The notes under the pieces are model-generated. The model made no database searches. It saw only the letters and a program-made list of their open reading frames with translations, and was not told the DNA's origin. Source: Ereboglobus luteus (GTDB lineage: Bacteria > Verrucomicrobiota > Verrucomicrobiia > Opitutales > Opitutaceae). From it: a stretch of DNA of 64,000 nucleotides. This document shows, piece after piece, positions 17,664-26,640 of this stretch. Made by a program: the position numbers and the translations under genes. The DNA lies in the NCBI RefSeq assembly GCF_003096195.1, contig NZ_CP023004.1:3204501-3268500 (forward strand). The letters run 5' to 3'. The first letter of the stretch is position 1. Each line of letters begins with the position of its first letter.

Positions 17664-19816
17664 ATGGTTTTTTCGTAAACGAGCACGGCGAGGGCGTGCT
17701 GGCCGAGCGAGACTTTGCCGCCGTCCTTCGAGACGGTGGCGCCGTTGGCCGTTCTGGATTCCTTGTATTTGTAGCCGGGGACGGTGATCGCGGTGGTTTG
17801 CGGGGCCTCGACGGTTTGCGTCACCACCACCGCCATGCCGTTGCCGTTGGTGTAGGCGCGGGCCTCGACTTGCGGGTTGGAGTTCGTGAAACCTTCGGTG
17901 TCGCGATAGGTGCCGGCCACGATCAGGTCGATGTAGCGCTGCTTGATCTCGTTGATTTTCGCGAGGTAGGCCTGATAGGTGGGCGTTTTATCGATGAGGT
18001 CGCGGCAGCGGTAGATTTCGATGTCGTTGACCAGGCCTTTCAGGACGGTGTTGTTGACGCGGCGCTCGATGTCGGTGTCGTCGCGGATTTCGCGGTCGGA
18101 GACGATGACTTCGGGGAATGTGTAACGGAACCAGTCGATGAAGCTGTTCGGGCCCGCCGTCGTTGTGTAGATGTGTATGTAGTCGCAATATTGCGCGGTG
18201 GCGTCGGTGAGCCATTCGGTGCCCAGGGCGAACTCCGGGCTCTTTTTCATGTTTTGCGCGCGTATCTTTTTTAGCACGGCGGCCTTGTCGGCGAGCACGC
18301 GGTGGTTGGGGATGGGGAACTCTCCGCTGATGTCCCAGTTGGTCGTGCGCTCGACGTAGCCGAGCTGGTCGTAGAACACGCTGTCGGCGCCATAGTCGTA
18401 AGCGCGGGCCGCCCATTCGAGGAGCATTTTCTGCCAGCGCGGGTCGCGTGTGTCGGCAACCACGAAGGTGCGCGCGTTGTAGCTTCCCAGAAACGTCGCC
18501 ATGCCCGTGAAGCGATACTGCTCGGTGAGTTCCGCGCCGGTGTTGTCCTTGTAGCAGATTTCTTTTCCGGGGCCGTTTTTGTAGAACTCGCTTTCGCGGT
18601 CGATGAGCTTGCCGTTGAAATAGAGCAGCAACCGGCCGCCGTTCTTTTTGTAATCGGCGATTGCTTTTTTCCAACCCGCGTCGCCGCCCTGCGCGGGGTC
18701 GGCGTCGTAATGCGGGTTGCCGTTGTCCATGCCTGTTTCCCACCAGCCGAAGGCAAACACGGTGTCGGCGCCCACGCTTTCGCCCACATTTTTGATGCGA
18801 CCCGGAAGGTCGGTGTATTTGAAAAACTGTTCGCCGTATTGATGACGCAGGATTATTCGCTGCCAGCTTTTCATGCGCTTGACCCACGCGGGCGGATCGC
18901 GGTGCTCCCACCATGTGTCGGCCCAGCGACGGTAGAGTTTCGAGGTCTGGTGCCATGTGCCCGAGTAGGGGCCGATGACGTTTGCGTCGCACTTCCATGT
19001 CTGGCCGTTGACACATTGCGGATATTTATAGAAGCCGGCCTCGAGTTGCGTGAAGTTGCCCGCCTTGTCGGGATAAAGGCGCAAGCCGTGCCAGGTGTCC
19101 TGGAACGAAGGGTCGTGACTTCCGAAATAAAGGCCCTGCGAGTCGCTGAAAAACGCGAAGCAATTCGACGCGCAGGTGGTGACGAAACGGGCGGGATACC
19201 TGACATCCCATTGCCGGAAATACTGCGCGGGGCTGCGGTATGGGGCGGCGGTGTTACCCCTTTTCATGATCTCCTTGCGCACGTCGTTGAAGACTTGGCC
19301 GCCGGTGTCGGTTATGAGCAGCTTGTGGTCTTTTGGCAGCGGCATGTTTGCGACGAGCGGATAATGCAGCTCGCGGATGACGGTGTGCGGCTCGTTGTTT
19401 TTCACCTCCGATGAGAAGCGCACAAAGTCGTCCTCGAGCGAGATGTCGAACCGCACTTGCATGTCCAGCGCGCGTCCGTCCAGGGTCAGTTTGTCGTAGC
19501 TGATTGTTATGATGCCGTCCTTCCGCGAAACCTTGGGCGCCTGCGAGTCCGCCGTCACCTGCAGTTCCTTGTATTTCGGTGTGTCGTAATAGAGGCGCCA
19601 TAGATGCCCGCTGCCGGCGTAGTTCTGCCCGGTCTCAAGATTCTTGAGGCTGGCAAGCTCGCCCTTGTCGGTGATCGACACCTGGAGCTTGTCATTTACG
19701 AGCGTGTAGAGTTGCGAGGCGGCGGCGGTTCCGGCCATCGCGGCGAGCAGGGCGAATGCGGCAAACGCGCGCATTAATTTTGGCAGGGCGGGCATCTTGC
19801 ATCTGATCGATTGCAT
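17660..19816 (-). CDS. Secreted DUF6259-like protein, probable glycoside hydrolase
   Basis: About 718 residues with a signal peptide (AFAAFALLAAMAGTAAAS). An N-terminal beta-sandwich-like part (KLQVSITDKGELASLKNL) is followed by a putative TIM-barrel region with GADTVFAFGWWETGMDNGNP, YGADSVFYDQLG and EFALGTEWLTDA. The Asp and Glu in the latter two are candidate catalytic residues. A C-terminal beta domain ends LGQHALAVLVYEKTM. This pattern matches the uncharacterised DUF6259 family, which looks like GH101-type hydrolases; function is inferred. Alternative ATGs are 19879 and 19795. The stop codon lies inside the inverted repeat at 17563-17663, so the native C-terminus may have been changed. 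Confidence 0.7.
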   Translation of the reverse strand: MQSIRCKMPALPKLMRAFAAFALLAAMAGTAAASQLYTLVNDKLQVSITDKGELASLKNLETGQNYAGSGHLWRLYYDTPKYKELQVTADSQAPKVSRKDGIITISYDKLTLDGRALDMQVRFDISLEDDFVRFSSEVKNNEPHTVIRELHYPLVANMPLPKDHKLLITDTGGQVFNDVRKEIMKRGNTAAPYRSPAQYFRQWDVRYPARFVTTCASNCFAFFSDSQGLYFGSHDPSFQDTWHGLRLYPDKAGNFTQLEAGFYKYPQCVNGQTWKCDANVIGPYSGTWHQTSKLYRRWADTWWEHRDPPAWVKRMKSWQRIILRHQYGEQFFKYTDLPGRIKNVGESVGADTVFAFGWWETGMDNGNPHYDADPAQGGDAGWKKAIADYKKNGGRLLLYFNGKLIDRESEFYKNGPGKEICYKDNTGAELTEQYRFTGMATFLGSYNARTFVVADTRDPRWQKMLLEWAARAYDYGADSVFYDQLGYVERTTNWDISGEFPIPNHRVLADKAAVLKKIRAQNMKKSPEFALGTEWLTDATAQYCDYIHIYTTTAGPNSFIDWFRYTFPEVIVSDREIRDDTDIERRVNNTVLKGLVNDIEIYRCRDLIDKTPTYQAYLAKINEIKQRYIDLIVAGTYRDTEGFTNSNPQVEARAYTNGNGMAVVVTQTVEAPQTTAITVPGYKYKESRTANGATVSKDGGKVSLGQHALAVLVYEKTM

Positions 19817-20002
19817 GAATGTGTGTGTGGTTTGAGGTTTGTGATTTTGCGGAAAACAAAAAAGGGCGGGGCGCGACAAGCGTAACGCTTACGCTGACGG
19901 GGCGAACACGCTCGGCAAACAGCCTTTTGCGGCAAACCATTTCTATTTTGCGACATTGACCGGCGCGGGCGGAATGTTTGGCCTTGGAACGCATCGGCCA
20001 CC

Positions 20003-21076
20003 ATGATTCTCGCCATCGAAACATCCTGTGATGAAACTGCCGCCGCGCTTTTTGACCCGGCGCGCGGCATCGCGCATGAATGGGTGCATTCGCAAATCGC
20101 GCTCCACGGACGCTACGGCGGCGTCGTGCCCGACCTCGCCACGCGCGAACACCTGCGCACCATCGCGCCGCTGCTCGAACGCGCGCGCGACGCGTCGGAC
20201 GGCTTTTCGGGTGTCGCGCAAATTGCCGTCACGCACGGGCCGGGACTCGCCGGATGCCTCGCCATCGGTGTCGCCGCGGCAAAATCGCTCGCGCTCGCGC
20301 TCGGCGTTCCGCTTGCCGGAATCAACCACCTGCGCGGCCACGCGTTTTCGCCGTTTATCGCGCTGCATGAGTCGGCCCCGGAAAAGTTCGACGAAAATTT
20401 CGCCGCGCTGCTGCCGCACCTCGGACTGATCGTTTCGGGCGGCAACACGATTCTATTCCGCATCGACCGCGACCGGCGCGTCAGTGTCATCTCGACCACG
20501 CGCGACGACGCCGCGGGCGAGGCGCTCGACAAGGGCGCAAAACTCCTCGGCCTCGGTTATCCCGGCGGTCCGCTCGTCGAAAAACTCGCCGCCGAAGGCA
20601 AGGTTGACGCCTTTGATTTTCCACGCGGCATCGGACCGCGCAGCGATCTCGACTTTAGTTTTTCGGGCCTGAAAACCGCGCTTCGTTACACGCTCGAAAA
20701 AATGGCGCCCGACGTTCCGAGCGAAGAGAGAAGCCGGACAATCACCGCGCGCATGCCCGACCTGTGCGCGAGTTATCAACAGGCAGTGATCGACGCGCTT
20801 GTGCGCAAGACCACCAATGCCCTTGCGCAAAATCGCGCCTCTTCCGCCGACAGCTATGCGAGCATCGGCCTGTCCGGGGGCGTGGCGAACAACAAAACGC
20901 TCCGCGGCGCGTTCGAGGGCATTGCAAAAAAGCACCGCATTCCGTTTCTCATGGCCGAGCCGCGCCACACCGGCGACAACGCGTCCATGATCGCCTTCGC
21001 CGCCTGGGCCGACCCCGGTGCGAAGCCCGTCGCAATCCCAACCCTCGCCATCGATCCCGGTTTGGAGTTGGCGTGA
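20003..21076 (+). CDS. tsaD: tRNA N6-adenosine threonylcarbamoyltransferase
   Basis: 357 residues, normal for TsaD. It transfers threonylcarbamoyl from TC-AMP to A37 of ANN-decoding tRNAs with TsaB and TsaE. The ASKHA ATPase fold begins ILAIETSCDETAAAL. The metal-binding HxxxH is H109-LRG-H113, preceded by THGPGLAGCLAIG. A second set of ligands lies in the C-terminal RHTGDNASMIA. It is divergent from the DUF6259-like gene and is followed after 25 bp by the exported three-module protein, with which it may be cotranscribed. Confidence 0.95.
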   Translation: MILAIETSCDETAAALFDPARGIAHEWVHSQIALHGRYGGVVPDLATREHLRTIAPLLERARDASDGFSGVAQIAVTHGPGLAGCLAIGVAAAKSLALALGVPLAGINHLRGHAFSPFIALHESAPEKFDENFAALLPHLGLIVSGGNTILFRIDRDRRVSVISTTRDDAAGEALDKGAKLLGLGYPGGPLVEKLAAEGKVDAFDFPRGIGPRSDLDFSFSGLKTALRYTLEKMAPDVPSEERSRTITARMPDLCASYQQAVIDALVRKTTNALAQNRASSADSYASIGLSGGVANNKTLRGAFEGIAKKHRIPFLMAEPRHTGDNASMIAFAAWADPGAKPVAIPTLAIDPGLELA

Positions 21077-21101
21077 TATTTAGCCTAACCCACCAAAATC
21101 G

Positions 21102-22661
21102 ATGAAAAAAATCCTTACCCTAATATTGCTTTGTTCCGCGTTCGCCATTCTGCGCGGAGAGACAGTGCAGCTCGGAAAAAATGGACAAGTCCAAGTAACG
21201 CCTCCCGCGGGTTGGCAGATCGAATGGCAAGAGGATGCCTTCGGTTTGGACAATCACACCGTGACTCTCATCGCCAACAAAAACCGCAAACCCGGATGCA
21301 CGATTGTGATCGCGGCGGGCGAGCGACAGCCCGCTCACACGGACGCCTCGTTTCTTGCCTACATTAAGCAACTATACGCGGAGGGCGCCGATCAATTCGT
21401 CGAAAAAACGCCGACATACACGAGACTGAACATAAAGGACGGCATCGGTTATTATTGTGTCGCAAATTACGCGGCCATGGCTGGAAAGCCGCCGACGGAA
21501 GGCGCGGCCAAAGTTTGCGGTTTTGTGCTCATCTATCGCAAACACGCGCCATTTGTCACGGCGACGCTTTATGTTGATGATCCCAAGGATCCCGCGCTTG
21601 ACCTGATGGTGAAGGCCGTCAGCGAAATGCAATTGTCATTTCCCGATTTTCCGGCGGGCCGGATTCGCTACGACTCCGGAAGCTCCATGAAAATAGACAT
21701 TCCCAAAGACTGGGGGGCGATGCGCGAACGCGGTTCTCCACTGCCCGACATGGAACGGACCTTTGACCTGAAGCTCAATCCGCCTGCCGGAGAAAAAGCG
21801 TTGCTCACCATAACAGTCGGGCGTCTCCAAAACGGAAAGCCTCTCACGAAGCGGCAATTTGAGGCGCTTGCTCAAAAACTGGCCGCTCCCATTTTTCCCG
21901 AGGCCGTCGAGAAGAAGGCAACCTACACCGAAATGCAGGTGCGCGGCGGACAGGGATTGCATTGTGTCTTCACCGACGCGTCACTCGTCAACAAAACCCC
22001 CGTGCCGAATCAATACAAATACGTCGGCCTGTTTCTGGCGAGTTATGACAACGGATGCCTCGCGTTTGCAACGGCGCTCACGGATGACCCAAACAGCGAG
22101 AGTTTTAAACTCATGCTGAAAACCTTTTCCAGCATCGAGCCGTCGTTTGCCGAGGAGATAAAGACCCCGCCCGTCCAAATCACAAAAACCAAGCAGGGTT
22201 TTTTGATCGGCAGCGCCGCCAGCGATACCACGTTGCTGATTCCGTCCAAAAAATTCAAACGGGAGAAAATCGAAAAGAACGCCCGGGGCGGGCGCGGCAA
22301 TCCCGGGTATTTTTTTGGAAAAGATGAAAAATCGGGCGTGATAATCTCGGGATGGTTTGAGCCGGCAGCCCAATTCCAATACAGCGACGCCAGGCAGATG
22401 TGGACGCATGAAGGGCTTACCAAGGCGAAAAATGCCGAGTTAAAAACCATCAATGAATGGGATGTCATCATATACGACATTGCCGCGGGAAACGGTCCGC
22501 TGAAACAGGTCAACATGAGGGCCCATTACCTGAAAGATGACGTTTGGATCGACTTGCACCTGTCGATCACAGGCACGCGTTCCAGCGCGGACATGCGCAA
22601 GCAAATATCCGATTACCTTGGCACAATAAAACTGTCACGGACGGCAGCGGGAACCAGGTGA
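21102..22661 (+). CDS. Exported protein with three repeated PsbP-like modules
   Basis: 519 residues with a signal peptide (ILTLILLCSAFAILRGE). Three segments of about 150-165 residues share a plan: an opening strand pair followed by a W or KF (TPPAGWQIEW at about 34; DIPKDWGAM at about 200; LIPSKKFKRE at about 375), a central ...YT.L/M... strand, and a closing helix before each new module (LMVKAVSEMQLSF, LMLKTFSSIEPSF, MRKQISDYLGTIKL). This resembles tandem PsbP/DUF1795-like domains. No catalytic motif is visible. No function is assigned; a periplasmic binding or structural role is a guess. Confidence 0.6.
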   Translation: MKKILTLILLCSAFAILRGETVQLGKNGQVQVTPPAGWQIEWQEDAFGLDNHTVTLIANKNRKPGCTIVIAAGERQPAHTDASFLAYIKQLYAEGADQFVEKTPTYTRLNIKDGIGYYCVANYAAMAGKPPTEGAAKVCGFVLIYRKHAPFVTATLYVDDPKDPALDLMVKAVSEMQLSFPDFPAGRIRYDSGSSMKIDIPKDWGAMRERGSPLPDMERTFDLKLNPPAGEKALLTITVGRLQNGKPLTKRQFEALAQKLAAPIFPEAVEKKATYTEMQVRGGQGLHCVFTDASLVNKTPVPNQYKYVGLFLASYDNGCLAFATALTDDPNSESFKLMLKTFSSIEPSFAEEIKTPPVQITKTKQGFLIGSAASDTTLLIPSKKFKREKIEKNARGGRGNPGYFFGKDEKSGVIISGWFEPAAQFQYSDARQMWTHEGLTKAKNAELKTINEWDVIIYDIAAGNGPLKQVNMRAHYLKDDVWIDLHLSITGTRSSADMRKQISDYLGTIKLSRTAAGTR

Positions 22662-22689
22662 TCATGGGGATCGAAACGCCTTTTGTTCC

Positions 22690-22772
22690 GAAAGGAACAC
22701 GGGCGGGCGATTGGTATGGTTCCCCCGATTGCTGGAGACTCGCGAACCGTCACGCAGCATCTTGCTGCAAAA
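22690..22772 (+). promoter_or_regulatory. Two small hairpins in the fba leader region
   Basis: The gap 22662-22865 contains a perfect stem GTTCC-GAAA-GGAAC at about 22684-22697. A second stem GCAGCA-TCT-TGCTGC, followed by an A tract, lies at about 22756-22777. They could terminate the upstream transcript on one strand or shape the fba leader. No conserved riboswitch was recognised. Confidence 0.3.
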
Positions 22773-22865
22773 AAACCCTTGTCGCACGGGCGCGGGGGCT
22801 TAACTTTTAAAACTTCGTCAAGTTAAACAGGCTTCGGCCAAATCAAAACCACCAACGCACTCATC

Positions 22866-23816
22866 ATGATCGTTACAACCGCAGAACTCTTCAAACACGC
22901 CTACGGCAAATACGCCATCGGCGCCTACAATATCAATAATGCCGAGCAGACAATGGGCCTGTTCAAAGGATGCATGGCTTCGAAGGCTCCTTTCATTATC
23001 CAGATTTCCAAGGGCGCGCGCAAATACACCGACAAGCTCATGCTTGAAGGCATGATCCGCTCCGCCGACACCATTTTCCCGGACGCCATCTTCGCCGTTC
23101 ACCTCGACCACGGTGACGAGGAAACCTGCTACGATTGCATCAACTCCGGCTTCTACAGCTCCGTCATGATCGACGCCTCGCACGATCCGTTCGAGAAGAA
23201 CGTCGAGATCACCAAGCGCGTCGTCGAGGCCGCCCACAAGAAGGGCATCTCCGTCGAGGCCGAGCTCGGCATGCTCGGCGGCGTCGAGGAGGACGTGAAG
23301 GTTGAGGACGGCGCGGCCACGCTCACCGATCCCGCCGAGGCCGAGGATTTCGTCAAGAAGACCGGCTGCGACTCGCTCGCCTGCGCCATCGGCACCTCGC
23401 ACGGCGCCTTCAAGTTCAAGGGCAAACAATCGCTCCACTTCGACGTGCTCGAGAAAATCAAGGCGCGCCTGCCCGGCTTCCCGCTCGTCATGCACGGCTC
23501 CTCGTCCGTTCCGCAGGACGAAGTCGCGCGCATCAACGCCGCCGGCGGCCAGATCAAGGACAGCGCCGGTGTCAACGTGAACGAATACCTGCCCGCCGCG
23601 AAACTCGGCGTCACCAAGATCAACATCGACACCGACGGCCGCCTCGTCTGGACGCGCGTTCACCGCGAGTTCTTCCGCGACAAGCCGGGCGAGTTCGACT
23701 TCCGCGCCCCCGGCAAGGTTTACATCGAGGAATACGCGAAGTTCATCGCCAGCCGCAACGAGCTCCTCGGCAGCGCCGGCCAGCTCGACGATCTCCGCGC
23801 CAGCCTCAAGAAGTAA
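22866..23816 (+). CDS. fba: Class II fructose-bisphosphate aldolase
   Basis: 316 residues. It splits fructose-1,6-bisphosphate to DHAP and glyceraldehyde-3-phosphate using Zn2+. The zinc-site motif AVHLDHGDEE is at residues 77-86. EAELGMLGG, HGAFKFKG, VMHGSSSVP and INIDTDGRL cover the remaining phosphate and metal-binding loops. The gene uses C-ending codons far more uniformly than its neighbours, typical of a highly expressed glycolytic gene. It is monocistronic, with a strong terminator at 23852. Confidence 0.95.
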   Translation: MIVTTAELFKHAYGKYAIGAYNINNAEQTMGLFKGCMASKAPFIIQISKGARKYTDKLMLEGMIRSADTIFPDAIFAVHLDHGDEETCYDCINSGFYSSVMIDASHDPFEKNVEITKRVVEAAHKKGISVEAELGMLGGVEEDVKVEDGAATLTDPAEAEDFVKKTGCDSLACAIGTSHGAFKFKGKQSLHFDVLEKIKARLPGFPLVMHGSSSVPQDEVARINAAGGQIKDSAGVNVNEYLPAAKLGVTKINIDTDGRLVWTRVHREFFRDKPGEFDFRAPGKVYIEEYAKFIASRNELLGSAGQLDDLRASLKK

Positions 23817-23851
23817 GCGGACTCAACGCATTTATTTGATCAGAAACATCA

Positions 23852-23882
23852 CGCGACTCCGGCAACGGGGTCGCGTTTTTTT
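23852..23882 (+). terminator. Rho-independent terminator after fba
   Basis: CGCGACTCC (23852-23860) pairs with GGGGTCGCG (23867-23875, one G-T pair) around GGCAAC, followed directly by seven T. Textbook intrinsic terminator 35 bp after the stop codon. The rest of the gap to 24067 shows nothing recognisable. Confidence 0.9.
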
Positions 23883-24067
23883 ATAGCGCGAATCGCCAAG
23901 TCCGCGCAAAAACTTGGGGAGATCGCTCAAGTCTGATGCGAGTGCCTGTTCGCAGCGGCACTCCATTGTTAGTCGGAGCCACTTGATTGGCGCGTGCGTT
24001 CCAAAAAAACTCGAAAATAAGCCGCATTCTCGCACGAGGCGCCTTCCACCCAAAGCAGGCTTGTTGC

Positions 24068-25411
24068 TCAAACCTTGGGTTCCCAGCCTCGTTCGTATTC
24101 GCGGGTCCAGTAACGTTGCGCTTCGGGGTTGCCTAGGATGCGGCCAGTCGCGGGATCGGTGGCGAGCGTCGCGCCGGTGCGGAGCGATATGTTGGCGAGC
24201 TGCATGAGAAGCGTGCATTGGTGGCCTTCCTCCACGCTCATGTTGAGCGGGGCGCCGTTGCGGATGCCGTCGAGGAAATTGAGGATGTGAATTGCGTCCA
24301 GTCTTTGCGCGGGGCTCACCTTGTTGTTCGGATCGATGGTGTTATCCCGCTTCACCTCCTTGATCATTTTTCCCTTCGGGTCGTAGATTTTATAGTCATT
24401 GCCGCCCGATATGTAAACGCTGCCCGCGTCACCGTAAAAAACGACACCGACGGTGCTGCCTTCGATGGGCTTCGGGTTGCAGCTGTGGCCTTCCCAAGTG
24501 AGCGTGGCGCGGTCGCCGAAGTTGAACGTGGCGATTTGCGTGTCGGGCGTTTCCCAATCGTCCTGATAATAATAGCGGCCGCCGAGCGAGCTTACCTTCG
24601 TGGGATATTTCAGGTTCATGCCCCAGCAAAGGAGGTCGATCATGTGCGTGCCGTTGTTCAATGATTCCGCCGTGCCCCAATTCCAGAACCAGTGCCAGTT
24701 GTAGTGCACGATGTTGTCGCGATAGGGAACTCGCGGCGCGGGCCCCTGCCACAAATCCCAATCGAGCGAAGCGGGGACGGGCGCGGGGTTTCCCCTGCCG
24801 ATCGAGGTGCGTTTGTTCGCATACCAGCCTTTGCCGAAATGCACTTTGCCGATTCCACCTGACTGGACGTGCCGGATTGCCTCAACAACATTGGGCCATG
24901 AGCGGCGCTGCGTGCCGATCTGGACGACCTTGCCGTATTTTTTCGAGGCCTCGACAAGCATTTCACCCTCAAGCGGATTGTGGCTGACGGGTTTCTCGAG
25001 GTAAACGTGCTTCCCCGCCTGGAGCGCAAGAAGCGCGGCGGGAGTGTGCCAGTGATCGGGTGTCGCAATCACGAGGGCGTCGATGTCCTTGTCTTCGAGT
25101 GCGCGCCGAAAATCGCGCTGCGCGGCGGGAGTTTTGTCCGTTCGGGAGGCGAGGGATTTGAGGCATTTTTCGATGGCGCGCCCGTCAACGTCGCAGATGC
25201 ACGCCACTTCGCAGCCGGGTTGGTTTGCGAAATTGGCGGCGAGGGCCCTGCCGCGCGAGTTGACGCCGGCCACGGCGACGCGCACGCGCTTGTTTGCGCC
25301 CGCGATCTGCGCATAGCTCGCGGCGCTGAATTGGGGGAGGATGCCGCCAAGGGCGAGCGCGGCGGCTCCCGTTGATGTTGTTTTGATGAAGTTTCTTCTG
25401 GTCGTGTTCAT
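24068..25411 (-). CDS. Tat-exported Gfo/Idh/MocA oxidoreductase (1)
   Basis: 447 residues with a twin-arginine signal (TTRRNFIKTTSTGAAALAL). The NAD(P)-binding Rossmann start is VRVAVAGVNSRGRALAANF at about residue 42. The conserved EKP motif occurs in HVYLEKPVSHNP, with Lys as the probable catalytic residue. The C-terminal alpha/beta domain includes NWGTAESLNNGTHMIDLL. Exported family members act on free or glycosidic sugars, some by NAD-dependent redox glycosidase chemistry. It is the last gene of the six-gene amino-sugar operon, 28 bp after its paralogue. Confidence 0.88.
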   Translation of the reverse strand: MNTTRRNFIKTTSTGAAALALGGILPQFSAASYAQIAGANKRVRVAVAGVNSRGRALAANFANQPGCEVACICDVDGRAIEKCLKSLASRTDKTPAAQRDFRRALEDKDIDALVIATPDHWHTPAALLALQAGKHVYLEKPVSHNPLEGEMLVEASKKYGKVVQIGTQRRSWPNVVEAIRHVQSGGIGKVHFGKGWYANKRTSIGRGNPAPVPASLDWDLWQGPAPRVPYRDNIVHYNWHWFWNWGTAESLNNGTHMIDLLCWGMNLKYPTKVSSLGGRYYYQDDWETPDTQIATFNFGDRATLTWEGHSCNPKPIEGSTVGVVFYGDAGSVYISGGNDYKIYDPKGKMIKEVKRDNTIDPNNKVSPAQRLDAIHILNFLDGIRNGAPLNMSVEEGHQCTLLMQLANISLRTGATLATDPATGRILGNPEAQRYWTREYERGWEPKV

Positions 25412-25439
25412 AATTATTTTGGCGGGTGTTTTTGCGGGT

Positions 25440-26600
25440 TCATGCCAGGCGGCGGGCGGCGGCTTGGGCGGCGAGGCTCAGCTCGGCGGCCTTGAACGCG
25501 CGGGTTTGTGTCATGGCGTTTTCGGTGCGGTTGAGGCAGTCAAGGATGAGCTGCCCGAAAAAGGGAAACCCGGTTTGTCCGGTGACGTTGAGGTGGCGCT
25601 CGTTTTTTTCATCGACGATGTAAACGTGATTCTCGGTGCGCTCGCGGGCGACGTCGATGTAGCCGCGCAACTCAATCGTGCCCTTTGTGCCGAGAATAAA
25701 AACGCGTCCGTCGCCCCATGCGCCGAGGCCGGCGGGCGTGAACCAGTCAACGCGCGTGTAGAGGCTGGCGCCGTTGGGTGCGATGGCGAGCGCCTCGCCG
25801 AAGTCTTCCAGTCCGGGGTGGTCGGGATTGTTGAAATTGGCGACGGCGGAGGCGCTCACGGTTGCGTCGTCCGCGCCCGTGTAGGCGAGAAATTGTTCAA
25901 ATTGATGGCTGCCGAGATCACAAAGGATGCCGCCATATTTTTCGCGTTCGAAAAACCAGCGCGGACGCTTGGCGGCGTTGAGCCGGTGCGGGGCGAGGCA
26001 GATGACTTGGAGCACACGTCCGATGGCGCCATCGCGCACGAGGCCGGTCGCGAACACACCCGCCTCGCTGTGAATGCGTCCGCTGTAATACACCATGTAT
26101 TTGCGGCCTGTGCGCGCGGCGGTTTCGCGCGCTTGGGCGAGCTGCGTGAGCGTGGTGAAGGGCGGCTTGTCGGTGAAATAGTCCTTGCCCGCCTCCATCG
26201 CGCGACAGGCGAGCGGGCCGCGTTCGCAGGGAATTGCGGCGGTGGTGACGAGACGCACTTCGGGATCGTCGAGGATTTCGTCGTAGGCGCGCGCGACTTT
26301 CAGGCCGGGATGGCGTTTGAGAAAGGCGGCGCGTTTTTTTTCGTCGGGCTCGTAAACCCATTTGAGCGTCGCGCCGGCGTCGATGAGCGCCTTGCACTGC
26401 GCGTAAATATGACCGTGGTCGAGATGCGAGGCGGCGATGACAAACTCGCCGGGCTTCACGACGGACTTTGGCATGGCCTGTCGGGGCGCGTATTGCATTC
26501 CGTCGGGCGCGGAGGCGGGCGCGGCGCGCAGGATGGTTTCGGACAGGGCGCCGACGGCAAGGACACCCGCGCTGGCGGCAAGAAAGCCGCGCCTGTTCAT
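25440..26600 (-). CDS. Tat-exported Gfo/Idh/MocA oxidoreductase (2)
   Basis: About 386 residues. A Tat-type signal (MNRRGFLAASAGVLAVGAL) is seen if ATG 26600 is used; ATG 26630 would put ten Pro-rich residues before it. The Rossmann segment is atypical (FVIAASHLDHGHIYAQCKAL), which may alter cofactor binding. The family motif is present as YFTDKPPFTTL, with DKP in place of EKP. The C-terminal domain includes CDLGSHQFEQFLAY. It sits between the MFS carrier and the other Tat-exported paralogue in the amino-sugar operon. Substrate unknown. Confidence 0.83.
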   Translation of the reverse strand: MNRRGFLAASAGVLAVGALSETILRAAPASAPDGMQYAPRQAMPKSVVKPGEFVIAASHLDHGHIYAQCKALIDAGATLKWVYEPDEKKRAAFLKRHPGLKVARAYDEILDDPEVRLVTTAAIPCERGPLACRAMEAGKDYFTDKPPFTTLTQLAQARETAARTGRKYMVYYSGRIHSEAGVFATGLVRDGAIGRVLQVICLAPHRLNAAKRPRWFFEREKYGGILCDLGSHQFEQFLAYTGADDATVSASAVANFNNPDHPGLEDFGEALAIAPNGASLYTRVDWFTPAGLGAWGDGRVFILGTKGTIELRGYIDVARERTENHVYIVDEKNERHLNVTGQTGFPFFGQLILDCLNRTENAMTQTRAFKAAELSLAAQAAARRLA

Positions 26601-26640
26601 GGAGGAGGGAGGGGCTGGGGGAGGACGCATGGTTGTTGTT

